Of a DNA stretch of 64,000 nt, positions 36,576 to 47,000 are shown piece after piece. The stretch comes from Xanthomonas sp. AM6 (GTDB lineage Bacteria; Pseudomonadota; Gammaproteobacteria; Xanthomonadales; Xanthomonadaceae). Position 1 is the first letter of the stretch; the number at the start of each line of letters is the position of its first letter. The notes under the pieces are model-generated. The model saw only the letters and a program-made list of their open reading frames with translations, was not told the origin of the DNA and did not search any database. Both the position numbers and the translations under genes were made by a program. Location: contig NZ_CP106869.1 in NCBI RefSeq assembly GCF_025665335.1, forward strand, positions 4,180,501-4,244,500. Direction: 5' to 3'.

Positions 36576-37382
36576 TCAGGCCGCGGCGCGCTGCGCGGTG
36601 CCGTCGAACCGGTACAGGTCCATCGCCAGCAAGCCGGCATCGATGCCGGCGTCGATGCGCTGCGCGCCCAGCCCGTCCGCGCCGGCCGCGCCCATCGCGA
36701 AGTAGATCGGCAGCCAGTGCTCGTCGGTGGGGTGCGCGCGCTCGGCGAACGGCGCCTGGCGGCGGTAGTCGAGCAGCGCCGGCAGGTCCTCGCGCCGCAG
36801 CGCCTGCTCCACCCAGTCGATGAACGGGCGCACGTACGGCGCGTCCTTGCCCTCGGCGTAGCGGCCGAAGTCGTGCAGGTTGTGGGTGATGCTGCCCGAG
36901 CCGACCAGCAGCACGCCGTCCTCGCGCAGCGGCGCCAGCGCGCGGCCCACCGCCAGCTGGTGCGCCGGCCCCAGGTCGGGCTGGATCGACAGCGGCACCA
37001 CCGGGACGTCGGCCTGCGGATACAGCAGCGACAGCGGCACCCATACGCCGTGGTCCAGGCCGCGGCGCTCGTCCACCTGCGGCTGCAGGCCGGCGCGCGC
37101 GAGCCGCTCGGCGACCTCGTGCGCCAGCGCCGGCGCGCCCGGTGCCGGGTACTGCATCTCGTGCAGCGCGCGCGGGAAGCCGCCGAAGTCATGGATGGTC
37201 TGCGGCTGCGCCGCCGCGCCGACCAGCGGCCGCCGCCCCAGCCAGTGCGCCGAGGCCACCACGATCGCGCGCGGGCGCGGCAGCGCCGCCGCCAGTTCGG
37301 CCAGCCGCGCGCCGACCAGGCCCGGCTGCAGCGCGGTCATCGGCGAACCGTGGGAGACGTACAGCGAAGGCAGGCGGGACAT
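36576..37382 (-). CDS. ygiD: 4,5-DOPA extradiol dioxygenase-like (LigB family, YgiD)
   Basis: A 268-residue class III extradiol dioxygenase. Iron/zinc ligands are expected in VSHGSPMTALQPG (His11) and SITHNLHDFGRY, with HPTDEHWLPIYFAMGAAG and the MDLYRFDG end typical of YgiD. E. coli YgiD opens 3,4-DOPA; a plant-phenolic role in Xanthomonas is plausible. ATG 37382 (MSRLPSLYVSHGSP). It is divergent from the LysR gene at 37571, the usual arrangement for a regulated target. Confidence 0.82.
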   Translation of the reverse strand: MSRLPSLYVSHGSPMTALQPGLVGARLAELAAALPRPRAIVVASAHWLGRRPLVGAAAQPQTIHDFGGFPRALHEMQYPAPGAPALAHEVAERLARAGLQPQVDERRGLDHGVWVPLSLLYPQADVPVVPLSIQPDLGPAHQLAVGRALAPLREDGVLLVGSGSITHNLHDFGRYAEGKDAPYVRPFIDWVEQALRREDLPALLDYRRQAPFAERAHPTDEHWLPIYFAMGAAGADGLGAQRIDAGIDAGLLAMDLYRFDGTAQRAAA

Positions 37383-37504
37383 GACGGGTTCTCCATGGGA
37401 ATGGCGCGGCGACCGCATTGCCGGGCGACGCGGCCGCAGGCGGTCGGCAAGGACGCGTGCCGTGCGCCGGGGCGACGACGCCGGCCGATGACGCAGGAAT
37501 CCAG

Positions 37505-37562
37505 GGTATTCCCGACCCATGGGGAGATAAATTACCCTCCGGCCAGATATCTATTTCGGGAA
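37505..37562. promoter_or_regulatory. AT-rich divergent control region of lysR / ygiD
   Basis: Between the divergent starts lies an AT-rich island in otherwise GC-rich DNA, with AGATAAATTACC and the palindrome AGATATCT about 24 bases further on. LysR regulators usually bind such partial dyads upstream of the gene they control. The exact operator and -10/-35 boxes are not resolved. Confidence 0.4.
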
Positions 37563-37570
37563 CGGCAACA

Positions 37571-38479
37571 ATGGATACGCTGGACGCGATGCGCGTGTTC
37601 GTCACCGTCGTCGACCGCAACGGTTTCAACGCCGCCGCCGAGGCGCTGGGCATGTCCACCGCCAGCGTCACCCGGCAGGTGGCGTGGCTGGAGAAGCGGC
37701 TGGGCCTGCGCCTGCTCAACCGCACCACCCGCCGGGTCAGCCCGAGCAGCGCCGGCACCGCCTACTACCAGCGCTGCCAGGTGCTGCTGGCCGAGTTCGA
37801 CGACATGGAGGCGGCGGTCGGCGAGCAGGCGCTGACCCCCTCCGGTACGCTGCGGATCAACGCGCCCTTCAGCTTCGGCATCGCCCGGCTGGGCCCGCGC
37901 CTGGCCGGCTACCGGGCGCGCTATCCGCAGGTGGCGCTGGACCTGTCGCTGTCCGACCGGCTGGTGGACATCGTCGAGGAAGGCTACGACATGGCGATCC
38001 GCATCACCCGTCAGGTGACGCCGACGCTGATCGCGCGCAAGCTCGGCGAGGTGCAGGCCTACCTGTGCGCCTCGCCGGACTATCTGCAGCGCGCCGGCAC
38101 GCCGCGCCTGGCCGCCGACCTCGCCGGGCACGAGTACCTGAACTACAGCTACGTGCCGCTGGAGGAGATCACGCTGCACGGCCCCGACGGCGAGACCCGG
38201 GTGCGGGTGCACGGCGGGCTGCGCGCCAACAGCGGCGACGTGCTGCGCGAGGCCGCCATCGCCGGCATGGGCATCGTGCTGCAGCCGGACTTCATCGCCC
38301 AGGACGCGCTGGAGGACGGGCGCCTGGTACGCGTGCTGCCCGACCACCAGCTCGGCCCGATCGGCGTCTACGCGGTCTATGCCAGCCGCAGCCACCTGGC
38401 GCCGAAGGTGCGCAGCTTCATCGACTACCTGGTCGAGGTCGGCATCGAGCGCGAGATGCACGGCGACGCGGCCGCCTGA
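37571..38479 (+). CDS. LysR family transcriptional regulator
   Basis: A 302-residue LysR protein. N-terminal winged helix (residues 1-60; GFNAAAEALGMSTASVTRQV) and a substrate-binding co-inducer domain (about 90-295). The pattern belongs to the DsdC/AaeR-like group common in Xanthomonas. ATG 37571; the longer frame from 37418 is upstream noise. It is divergent from the ygiD-like dioxygenase and followed by a WrbA-like flavoprotein gene 111 bp later; it probably regulates one or both. Confidence 0.87.
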   Translation: MDTLDAMRVFVTVVDRNGFNAAAEALGMSTASVTRQVAWLEKRLGLRLLNRTTRRVSPSSAGTAYYQRCQVLLAEFDDMEAAVGEQALTPSGTLRINAPFSFGIARLGPRLAGYRARYPQVALDLSLSDRLVDIVEEGYDMAIRITRQVTPTLIARKLGEVQAYLCASPDYLQRAGTPRLAADLAGHEYLNYSYVPLEEITLHGPDGETRVRVHGGLRANSGDVLREAAIAGMGIVLQPDFIAQDALEDGRLVRVLPDHQLGPIGVYAVYASRSHLAPKVRSFIDYLVEVGIEREMHGDAAA

Positions 38480-38590
38480 CCCGCGGGTCGCCGGCGCCGG
38501 TCGGACACAACATCCTGCGCGTGGCGATGATCGAAGCGGCGGCGCATGCGCACAATGCCCGCGCTTCCTCCCCTCCTCCAGGAATTCGCC

Positions 38591-39160
38591 ATGAGCAAGA
38601 TCGCGATCGTCTATTTCAGCGGCTACGGCCACACCGTCAAACAGGCCGAGGCCGTGCACGCCGGCGCGGCCAGCGTCGGCGAGGCCACGCTGTACCGCAT
38701 CGACCAGGACGGCAACCTGCCGGACGCCGCCTGGGACGCCATCGGCCAGGCCGATGCCATCATCTACGGCAGCCCGACCTACATGGGCGGGCCGGCCTGG
38801 CAGTTCAAGAAGTTCGCCGACGCCAGCTCCAAGCCGTGGTTCTCGCAGGCATGGAAGGACAAGGTGGCCGCCGGCTTCACCAACTCGGCCTCGGTCAACG
38901 GCGACAAGTTCGCCACCATCGCCTACTTCTGGACCCTGTCGCAGCAGCACGGCCAGATCTGGGTCGGCACCGGCCTGCTGCCGGCCAACACCAAGGCGCA
39001 CGGCCCGGCCGACACCAACTGGACCGCCGGCTCGGCCGGCGCGCTGGCGATCTCGCCGTCGGACGCCTCGCCGGAGGAAGCGCCGCGCGTCGGCGACCTG
39101 GAAACCGCCCGGCTGCTGGGCCAGCGCGTGGCGCAATACGCGGCCAGGCTCAAGCGCTGA
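38591..39160 (+). CDS. NAD(P)H:quinone oxidoreductase / flavodoxin family (WrbA-like)
   Basis: A 189-residue flavodoxin-fold protein. FMN phosphate loop YFSGYGHTVKQAEAV, YGSPTYMGGPAWQFKKFAD and VNGDKFATIAYFWTLSQQHG match the WrbA/quinone reductase family. It would reduce quinones by two electrons and limit oxidative damage. ATG 38591 with AGGA upstream. Possibly in the LysR regulon described above. Confidence 0.82.
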   Translation: MSKIAIVYFSGYGHTVKQAEAVHAGAASVGEATLYRIDQDGNLPDAAWDAIGQADAIIYGSPTYMGGPAWQFKKFADASSKPWFSQAWKDKVAAGFTNSASVNGDKFATIAYFWTLSQQHGQIWVGTGLLPANTKAHGPADTNWTAGSAGALAISPSDASPEEAPRVGDLETARLLGQRVAQYAARLKR

Positions 39161-39241
39161 GCCGCGTTCCCGCGTCGCCACCGCCACGGTGGCGACGCAG
39201 TTGGCCGTCGCGCGCCCGGCGCCGGCCAGGCAGTGCCGCCG

Positions 39242-40144
39242 TTACCCGGCCGGCGCATTCGCCGCGCGCAGGTGGTCGATGAACACGCGCAGCTTCGGCG
39301 CCAGGTGCTCGCGCGCCGGGTAGTACAGATAGAAGCCGGCGAAGGGCTGTTGCCAGTCGTCGAGCACGCGGACCAGGCGGCCGGCGGCGACGTCGGCCGC
39401 GACCACCGACTCGAATCCCTGCGCCAGGCCCAGGCCCGCCAGCGCGGCGGCGTGGGTCAGGCCGCTGTCGTTGAACACCAGGGTGCCGTTCACCTCCACC
39501 TCGAAATCGCGGCCGTCGCGGGTGAACTCCCAGGCCATGCGCCGGCCGTTGCTCATGCGGTGCACGATGCAGTCGTGCTCGACCAGGTCGGCCGGCGTCT
39601 GCGGCACCGGATGGCGCCGGAAATAGGCCGGGGCGGCGCAGATCACCTGGCGCTGCATCGGTCCCAGCGGCACCGCGATCATGTCGCGCGCCAGGCATTC
39701 GCCGAGGCGGATGCCGGCATCGAAGCCCTCGGCCACCACGTCCACCAGCGCCGCGTCCACGCACAGCTCCACTTCGATCTGCGGATAGCGCGCCAGGAAC
39801 GACGGCAGCCACGGCATCACCAGCTGGTCGGCGACCACCCGCGGCAGGGTGATGCGCAGGCGCCCGGCCGGGCGATCGCGCACCGCGTCCAGGTCCAGGA
39901 ACGCCGCCTCGATCTGCGCCAGGCCCGGGCTGACCCGCTCCAGGAAGCGCGCGCCATGCTCGCTCAGCGCCACCCGCCGGGTCGTGCGATGCAGCAGGCG
40001 CACGCCCAGCTGCGCCTCCAGCGTGCGCACCGTCTGCGACAGGGCCGAGGCCGAGACGCCCAGTTCGTCGGCGGCGCGGGTGAAGCTGGCGTGGTGGGCG
40101 ACGCGGGCGAAGGCGACCACGGCAGGCAGGGGACTTGCGGCCAT
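39242..40144 (-). CDS. LysR family transcriptional regulator
   Basis: About 300 residues. N-terminal winged helix (VAHHASFTRAADELGVSASA, LSQTVRTLEAQLGVRLLHRT) and a C-terminal co-inducer domain. ATG 40144 gives the family N-terminus MAASPLPAVVAFARV; an in-frame ATG at 40162 is possible. It faces away from the aldo/keto reductase at 40254, with about 109 bp between, so that gene is the likely target. Confidence 0.87.
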   Translation of the reverse strand: MAASPLPAVVAFARVAHHASFTRAADELGVSASALSQTVRTLEAQLGVRLLHRTTRRVALSEHGARFLERVSPGLAQIEAAFLDLDAVRDRPAGRLRITLPRVVADQLVMPWLPSFLARYPQIEVELCVDAALVDVVAEGFDAGIRLGECLARDMIAVPLGPMQRQVICAAPAYFRRHPVPQTPADLVEHDCIVHRMSNGRRMAWEFTRDGRDFEVEVNGTLVFNDSGLTHAAALAGLGLAQGFESVVAADVAAGRLVRVLDDWQQPFAGFYLYYPAREHLAPKLRVFIDHLRAANAPAG

Positions 40145-40146
40145 TA

Positions 40147-40161
40147 TGAAGTTCAGCTTCA
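40147..40161. promoter_or_regulatory. Candidate LysR-type dyad upstream of the regulator and aldo/keto reductase
   Basis: TGAAGTTCAGCTTCA is a perfect 5-bp-armed inverted repeat, three bases upstream of the lysR start codon, in the divergent region. LysR proteins often bind a T-N11-A dyad; this one is slightly longer (T-N13-A), so it is only a candidate for autoregulation. Confidence 0.35.
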
Positions 40162-40253
40162 AGGAAGATGCGGACTATGCCAGTTTATCGGCTTGGTCGA
40201 GCGGCGCATCCTGCCCCTCCCGCGGTCACGGACCGCTTGCCAGGAAGCTTCCC

Positions 40254-41336
40254 ATGTCGCTCGACCACTACCGCCTGCTCGGCCGCTCCGGCCTGCGTGT
40301 CAGCCCGATCTCGCTGGGCACGATGACCTTCGGCAACGACTGGGGCTGGGGCGCCGACGCCGCCGAGGCCGAGCGCCTGTTCGCGCGCTACGTCGAACGC
40401 GGCGGCAACTTCATCGACACCGCCAACATCTACACCAACGGCAGTTCCGAAACCCTGCTCGGCACGTTCGCCCAGGGCCGCCGCGACCGCCTGGTGATCG
40501 CCAGCAAGTACACGCTCAACCCCTTCCCCGGCGACCCCAACGGCGGCGGCAACCACCGCAAGAACCTGCTGCAGTCGGTGGAGGCCAGCCTGAAGCGGCT
40601 GCGCACCGACTACCTGGACCTGCTGTACCTGCACATCTGGGACGACACCACGCCGGTGGAGGAAGTGATGCGCGGCTTCGACGACCTGGTGCGCGCCGGC
40701 AAGATCGTCTACGCCGGCATCTCCGACACGCCGGCCTGGCAGGTGGCGCGGATGCAGACCCTGGCCGACCTGCGCGGCTGGTCGCCGCTGGTCGCGCTGC
40801 AGATCGAATACAGCCTGGCGCAGCGCACGGTCGAGGCCGAGCTGGTGCCGATGGCCGAGGCGCTGGGCCTGGGCGTGCTGGCCTGGTCGCCGCTGACCAT
40901 GGGCATCCTGACCGGCAAGTACAGCCGCCAGGACCTGGCCGCGGTGCAGCGCCGCGCCGCCGACGGGCAGGCCGGCGCCGAACGCGGCGATGCCGCGCAT
41001 GCGCACGAGATGCTGACCGAGCGCGCGCTGGACATCGCCGACGTGGTCAAGCAGGTCGCCGCGGAGATCGGCCGCTCGCCGGCGCAGGTGGCGCTGGCCT
41101 GGCTGCTGCAGCGGCCGGGCGGCGGCGCGATCCCGATCGTCGGCGCGCGCACGCTGGCGCAGCTGGACGACAACCTCGGCGCGCTGGAGCTGCAGTTGGA
41201 GGCGCAGCAACTGCAGCGGCTGGATGCGGTCAGCGCGGTGGCGCATCCGTTCCCGCATGCGTTCGTGCGCCTGCCGATGCCGCGGCAGCTGGTGTCCGGC
41301 GGCACGCGCCTGCAGCCGCGCACGGCTGCGCGCTGA
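40254..41336 (+). CDS. Aldo/keto reductase (YajO/Tas-like)
   Basis: A 360-residue NADPH-dependent aldo/keto reductase with TIM-barrel fold. N-terminal LGRSGLRVSPISLGTMTFGN, catalytic tetrad region FIDTANIYTNGSSE (Asp, Tyr) with the Lys in VIASKYTLNP and the His in YLDLLYLHIWD, and cofactor-binding AIPIVGARTLAQLDDNL. Substrate unknown, probably an aldehyde or ketone. ATG 40254 (MSLDHYRLLG). Divergent from the LysR gene at 39242. Confidence 0.85.
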   Translation: MSLDHYRLLGRSGLRVSPISLGTMTFGNDWGWGADAAEAERLFARYVERGGNFIDTANIYTNGSSETLLGTFAQGRRDRLVIASKYTLNPFPGDPNGGGNHRKNLLQSVEASLKRLRTDYLDLLYLHIWDDTTPVEEVMRGFDDLVRAGKIVYAGISDTPAWQVARMQTLADLRGWSPLVALQIEYSLAQRTVEAELVPMAEALGLGVLAWSPLTMGILTGKYSRQDLAAVQRRAADGQAGAERGDAAHAHEMLTERALDIADVVKQVAAEIGRSPAQVALAWLLQRPGGGAIPIVGARTLAQLDDNLGALELQLEAQQLQRLDAVSAVAHPFPHAFVRLPMPRQLVSGGTRLQPRTAAR

Positions 41337-41563
41337 ACGGCGCGACCGGATGCGTTGCCGACGCTGCGCGAACGCCGGCCGTGACATGGTCGGCACCTGC
41401 ACGCAGCGCGGCGCGGCACGGCGCGTTTGCAGGATCGGACAAGCATCCTGCGCGATCGCGATAACGCCGCGGCGCGCCGCGCCCGCATCCTCCGTGCCCC
41501 TGCGGCGGCATCCGCGCCGCACCGTTTTCCAACGTCTCCCCCACTCCCAACAGGAGCTTCCCG

Positions 41564-42559
<996 letters not shown>

Positions 42560-42645
42560 GCCGCAGGGTCGATCCCGGCCGCGCCGCGCCTGCGGCCGGC
42601 CGGCACGCGGCGCGGGCCGATTTGCCCGCGCCGCGCCGGCGTCGC

Positions 42646-43359
42646 ATGATGCCGGACGTGATCTCGTTCATCGTCCCCGCCCACGACGAAGCCGCCCTGA
42701 TCGGCGACACCCTGGCGTCGTTGCACATCGCCGCACAGGCGCTGCACCTGGACTTCGAAACCCTGGTGGTGGCCGATGCCTGCAGCGACGACACCGCGCA
42801 GATCGCGCGCCGCCACGGCGCGCAGGTGCTGGAGGTGCAGCTGCGGCACATCGCCGCCACCCGCAATGCCGGCGCCGCCGCCAGCCGCGGCCGCTATCTG
42901 CTGTTCGTCGATGCCGACACCCGCGTCAACACGCCGGTGCTGGCGGCGGCGTTGCGCGCATTGCACACCGGCGCGGTCGGCGGCGGCGCGCAGGTGCAGC
43001 TGCTCGGCGACATCGCCTGGCACGAGCGCATGGCGCAAGTCCTGTTCGGCTGGCTGTTCCGCCGCACCGGCATCGCCCCGGGCTGCTTCCTGTTCTGCAC
43101 GCGCAGCGCCTTCGCCGCCGCCGGCGGTTTCGACGAGCGCTACTACGCTGGCGAGGACGTGGCGCTGAGCCGCGCGCTGGCGCGGCACGGCCGCTTCGTG
43201 ATCCTGCGCGAGCCGGTGCACACCTCCGACCGCAAGCTGCGCAGCTTCAGCAAGCGCGAGCACCTGGGCCTGCTGCTGCAACTGCTGCGCCGCGGCCGCG
43301 GCATGCTGCGCTCGCGCGATGCGCTGGGCTTCTGGTACGGGCAGCGCCGCGGCCGCTAG
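42646..43359 (+). CDS. Family 2 glycosyltransferase
   Basis: A 237-residue GT-A glycosyltransferase. Nucleotide-sugar binding region VISFIVPAHDEAALIGDTLA, metal-binding DAD in LLFVDADTRVNTP, and acceptor region GGFDERYYAGEDVALSRALA with the catalytic acid. No membrane helix, so likely cytoplasmic. It is near a possible biosynthetic cluster but separated from it by the GNAT gene, so membership is uncertain. Two adjacent ATG codons (42646 and 42649) could be the start. Confidence 0.8.
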   Translation: MMPDVISFIVPAHDEAALIGDTLASLHIAAQALHLDFETLVVADACSDDTAQIARRHGAQVLEVQLRHIAATRNAGAAASRGRYLLFVDADTRVNTPVLAAALRALHTGAVGGGAQVQLLGDIAWHERMAQVLFGWLFRRTGIAPGCFLFCTRSAFAAAGGFDERYYAGEDVALSRALARHGRFVILREPVHTSDRKLRSFSKREHLGLLLQLLRRGRGMLRSRDALGFWYGQRRGR

Positions 43360-43440
43360 GCGCGCCGTCCATTCCCATACGGGTTGGGTGGGCCTGCAAA
43401 GCGGTTGCGCCGCATTCGGGCGGCTTTCTACCATCTGCAC

Positions 43441-43887
43441 ATGGGCGAGAACGGCAAGCTGGAGATCAGGAACGCGGTGATGGCGGACCGGCAGGCCATC
43501 GTGGCGTTGATGGCGGCGCTGGACTATCCCGGCACCGAGGGCTTCATCGAGGCGCGCCTGGCGCAGCTCCTGGCGCATCCGGACGAGGCCTTGCTGGTGG
43601 CCGCCGCAGGGGACGACGTGGTGGGCGTGTTGTCGCTGCATTTTCTGCCGCAGTTGGCATTGGCCGGCGACATAGGCCGCATCAGCTATTTCTGCGTGGA
43701 CGATCGCGCGCGCGGCGCCGGCGTGGGGCAGCGCTTGCTGGCGGAGGGCGAGGCCCTGGCGCGGCAGCGCGGCTGCGACCGCCTGGAGGTGCACTGCCAT
43801 CGCCGGCGCGAACGGGCGCACGCCTTCTACCGGCGGGAAGGCTTCGTCGAAGCGCCCAAGTATTTCGCCAGGTTGCTGCGCGATTGA
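43441..43887 (+). CDS. GNAT family N-acetyltransferase
   Basis: A 148-residue GNAT enzyme with acetyl-CoA binding motif in VDDRARGAGVGQRLLAEGEA (R-x-x-G-x-G/A) and terminal RERAHAFYRREGFVEA. Resembles aminoglycoside or toxin-detoxification acetyltransferases, and the substrate is unknown. ATG 43441. It lies 108 bp before the KAS III gene on the same strand. Confidence 0.8.
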   Translation: MGENGKLEIRNAVMADRQAIVALMAALDYPGTEGFIEARLAQLLAHPDEALLVAAAGDDVVGVLSLHFLPQLALAGDIGRISYFCVDDRARGAGVGQRLLAEGEALARQRGCDRLEVHCHRRRERAHAFYRREGFVEAPKYFARLLRD

Positions 43888-43995
43888 GGACCGTCTGAGG
43901 TCGCCAGCGGCAGGCAGCGACGCGATCTTCCGGCGCGCGGTTGCCGGCGCCGATCCGCTGGCAGTACGCTGCGCCCCCCTTGCGCGAGCTTTCGC

Positions 43996-45012
43996 ATGAC
44001 CGTCGAACCCAGCAGGCCCATCGCGGTGCGCATCCTCGGCACGGGCGACTATCTGCCGGCGCGGCAGGTGGCCTCGGAAAGCTTCGACCGGCGCTGGGGC
44101 AAGCCTGCCGGCTGGACCTTGCGCCATGCCGGGGTCGGCGTGCGCCACTATGCCGGGGCCGAGGAACCGGCCTCGCTGATGGGCGAACGCGCCGCGCGCG
44201 CGGCGCTGGCGGCGGCGCAATTGGAACCGCGCGAGGTCGATTGCGTGATCTCCGCCTGCAGCGTGATGGAGCAGGCGATCCCGTGCAGCGCGGCGCTGCT
44301 GCACGCGCGGCTGGGCCTGCAGGGCAGCGGGCTGGCGGCCTTCGACGTCAACGCCACCTGCCTGAGCTTCGTCGCCGCGCTGGACCTGGCCGCCTGCGCG
44401 ATCGCCGCCGGCCGCTACCGGCGCGTGCTGATCGTGTCCAGCGAGATCGCCAGCGTCGGCCTCAACGACGAGGACATGGATACCGCGCCGCTGTTCGGCG
44501 ACGGCGCCGCGGCGGTGGTGCTGGGCGCGGACACGACCGGCAGCGGCTCGCAACTGCTGGCCGCGCACCTGGAAACCTATTCCGAAGGCATCGCGCATTG
44601 CCGGGTCCGCGCCGGCGGCACCCGCCTGCGCCTGGAACACGGCGTGGAGGCGTTGCGCGCCGGCTCGCTGTTCGAAATGAACGGGCGCGCCACCTATCGC
44701 CTCGCCGCCGCGCAGTTGCCCGGGTTCCTGCAGCGGCTGCTGGACAAGGCCGGCGTGGAGCTGGCGCAGTTGCAACGGATCGTGCCGCACCAGGCCAGCG
44801 CCAAGGCGCTGCGCCATCTGCAGGCCGCGCTGCGGCTGCCGACGGACATGCTGGTCAACGTGATCGGCACCCGCGGCAACCAGATGGCCGCCTCGATCCC
44901 CGGCGCGCTGCACCAGGCCATCGCCGACGGCCGCATCGTGCGCGGCGACCTGGTCGGCCTGGTCGGCTCCGGCGCCGGGCTGGCGTTCGGCGGCGCGGTG
45001 CTGCGGTACTGA
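43996..45012 (+). CDS. 3-oxoacyl-ACP synthase III (FabH-like ketosynthase)
   Basis: A 338-residue thiolase-fold ketosynthase with the KAS III triad: Cys122 (DVNATCLSFVAAL), His265 (IVPHQASAKAL) and Asn295 (GTRGNQMAASIP). It condenses an acyl thioester with malonyl-ACP or a second acyl group. It looks distinct from housekeeping FabH and from OleA (it lacks the OleA sequence pattern). The next gene, a reductase, starts 1 base after its stop, so the two are coupled. First of the five-gene set 43996-49277. Confidence 0.85.
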   Translation: MTVEPSRPIAVRILGTGDYLPARQVASESFDRRWGKPAGWTLRHAGVGVRHYAGAEEPASLMGERAARAALAAAQLEPREVDCVISACSVMEQAIPCSAALLHARLGLQGSGLAAFDVNATCLSFVAALDLAACAIAAGRYRRVLIVSSEIASVGLNDEDMDTAPLFGDGAAAVVLGADTTGSGSQLLAAHLETYSEGIAHCRVRAGGTRLRLEHGVEALRAGSLFEMNGRATYRLAAAQLPGFLQRLLDKAGVELAQLQRIVPHQASAKALRHLQAALRLPTDMLVNVIGTRGNQMAASIPGALHQAIADGRIVRGDLVGLVGSGAGLAFGGAVLRY

Positions 45013-45013
45013 C

Positions 45014-45991
45014 ATGGCGCGCATCCTGGTCACCGGCGCCTCCGGCTTCATCGGCGCGCACATCGTCCGCGCCCTCGCCGCGCAAGGCGCGCAGGTCCGC
45101 GCCAGCGGCCGCAATGCCGCGGCATTGGCCGCCTTCGCCGGCGATCCGCGCATCGACGTGGTCCGCGCCGAACTGTGCCGCGACGACCTGGCGTCGCTGC
45201 TGCACGGCTGCGAGGCGGTGATCCACTGCGCCGCGCTGTCCGCGCCCTGGGCCAGCGCCGAGGTGTTCCGCCAGGCCAACGTGGTCGCCACCGAGCGCAT
45301 GCTCGCCGCCGCGCAGCGCGCGCAGGTGCGCCGCTTCGTGCACTTCAGTTCGCCGAGCATCTATTTCCGCTTCGCCGACCAGTACCAGGTGACCGAGGAC
45401 TTCACCCCGCCGCCGCGCTGGATCGGCGGCTATCCGCAGACCAAGTGGGAAGCCGAGGAAAAGGTGCGCGCCGCCGCCGCGGCCGGGCTGCCGGCGCTGG
45501 TGCTGCGCCCGCGCGCGGTGTTCGGCCACGGCGACAACGCGATCGTGCCGCGCCTGCTGGCGGTGGCGCAGCGCGGCTGGTTCCCGCTGGTGCACGGCGG
45601 CCGCGCGATGATCGACGTGTGCTGCGTGGAGAACGCGGTGGCCGCCGCGCTGGCCGCGCTGCGCGCCGAGCAGTTCGGCGACGGCCGCGCCTACAACATC
45701 AGCAACGGCGCGCCGATCGCGGTGCGCGACCTGCTCACCGAACTGTTCGCGGCGCTGCGGTTGCGCGTGCGCCTGCTGCCGGTGCCGCGCCGCCTGGCGC
45801 TGGCGCTGGCCACGGTCGGCGAACAGATCGCGCTGCGCCGCCGCGGGCAACCGGAGCCGCGGCTGAGCCGCTACGGGATCGGCGTGCTCGGCTATTCGCA
45901 GACGCTGGACATCGGCCGTGCCCGCCGCGAACTCGGCTACGCGCCGGTGCTGTCCACCGAGGCCGGGATCGCGGCCCTGGCGCGCGGATGA
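45014..45991 (+). CDS. NAD-dependent epimerase/dehydratase (3-beta-HSD / OleD-like reductase)
   Basis: A 325-residue extended short-chain dehydrogenase. N-terminal GASGFIGAHIVRALAAQG binds NAD(P); catalytic Tyr-Lys is YPQTKWEAE; the C-terminal part VLRPRAVFGHGDNAIVPRLL and YNISNGAPIAVRDLLTELF resembles OleD and 3-beta-hydroxysteroid dehydrogenases. It may reduce the beta-keto product of the preceding ketosynthase. The ATG 45014 is 1 base after the KAS III stop. Confidence 0.82.
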   Translation: MARILVTGASGFIGAHIVRALAAQGAQVRASGRNAAALAAFAGDPRIDVVRAELCRDDLASLLHGCEAVIHCAALSAPWASAEVFRQANVVATERMLAAAQRAQVRRFVHFSSPSIYFRFADQYQVTEDFTPPPRWIGGYPQTKWEAEEKVRAAAAAGLPALVLRPRAVFGHGDNAIVPRLLAVAQRGWFPLVHGGRAMIDVCCVENAVAAALAALRAEQFGDGRAYNISNGAPIAVRDLLTELFAALRLRVRLLPVPRRLALALATVGEQIALRRRGQPEPRLSRYGIGVLGYSQTLDIGRARRELGYAPVLSTEAGIAALARG

Positions 45992-46151
45992 GACCGCCGC
46001 GGCAGCGTCCGGATTGGGCATGCGCGGCATCGTGCGGCGACGCATGCGCACGCGTCAGTGCGGGAGCGGCTTCTGTCTCGGCGGGGCTTGCCCGCCAGAG
46101 CGCCGCGGCCGAAACATCGCCCACGCATCGCGCAGCCAGGCGAGGACGGGC

Positions 46152-47000
46152 ATGAGCGCGCCGACGCTGCGCTGGAGGCTGTACGAAGCCGGGCACTGCA
46201 CCCATCCCGAGCGCGCCACGCGCCGCGGCGCGGCGCTGGCGCCGTGCCAGTTCCCGGCGCTGGCGGCGCTGCTGCAGCATCCGGTGCACGGCAACCTGCT
46301 GTTCGACACCGGCTACTCGCGGCACTTCCTCGACGCCACCGCGCATTTTCCCGAGCGCCTGTACCGGGTGCTGACGCCGGTGCACCTGGCGCCGGGCCAG
46401 TCGCTGCGCGAGCAGCTGGCGCGCGACGGCATCGATGCGGCGGCGATCGGCTGGATCGTGCTGTCGCATTTCCACGGCGACCACGTCGGCGGCGTGGCCG
46501 ATTTCGCGCAGGCGCGCATCGCCTGCGCGCGGCAGGCCTGGGACGACCTGCAGCGGCGCGGGCGGCTGGCCGCGCTGCGCGAAGGCTTCCTGCCGGCGCT
46601 GCTGCGCGGCGCGCGCGAACGCATGCACTGGTTCGAGGACCTGCCCGTCGGCGCGGCGCCCGCGGCGCTGCGCGACTTCGGCGCGCCGCGCGACCTGTTC
46701 GGCGACGGCAGCGTGCTGCTGGTGCCGCTGCCCGGGCACGCGCCCGGCCATTACGGCCTGTGGTTCGAGGATGCGCACGGGCCGGTGTTCCTCATCGCCG
46801 ATGCGGCCTGGTCCAGCGCCGCGCTCGCCGACGGCACGCCGCCGCCGGCGCTGGTCACCCGCCTGCTCGGCGAGCACCGCGTCTACCGCGACACGCTGGC
46901 GCGGCTGCACGCGCTGCGCCTGGCCGAACCGGCGCTGCGCCTGGTGCCCTCGCATTGCCGGCAATGGCGGCCGGCCGCGCGCGCGGCCGCCGATGGCTAG
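46152..47000 (+). CDS. Metallo-beta-lactamase fold hydrolase (lactonase-like)
   Basis: A 282-residue MBL-fold hydrolase with metal-binding HXHXDH motif LSHFHGDHVGG and the later ligands in PLPGHAPGHYGLWFED (His) and FLIADAAWSS (Asp). The overall pattern NLLFDTGYSRHFLDATAHFP resembles N-acyl homoserine lactonases. It may hydrolyse a lactone or thioester in the pathway. ATG 46152; it overlaps the ATP-grasp gene by 8 bases (ATGGCTAG). 160 bp follow the epimerase gene. Confidence 0.82.
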   Translation: MSAPTLRWRLYEAGHCTHPERATRRGAALAPCQFPALAALLQHPVHGNLLFDTGYSRHFLDATAHFPERLYRVLTPVHLAPGQSLREQLARDGIDAAAIGWIVLSHFHGDHVGGVADFAQARIACARQAWDDLQRRGRLAALREGFLPALLRGARERMHWFEDLPVGAAPAALRDFGAPRDLFGDGSVLLVPLPGHAPGHYGLWFEDAHGPVFLIADAAWSSAALADGTPPPALVTRLLGEHRVYRDTLARLHALRLAEPALRLVPSHCRQWRPAARAAADG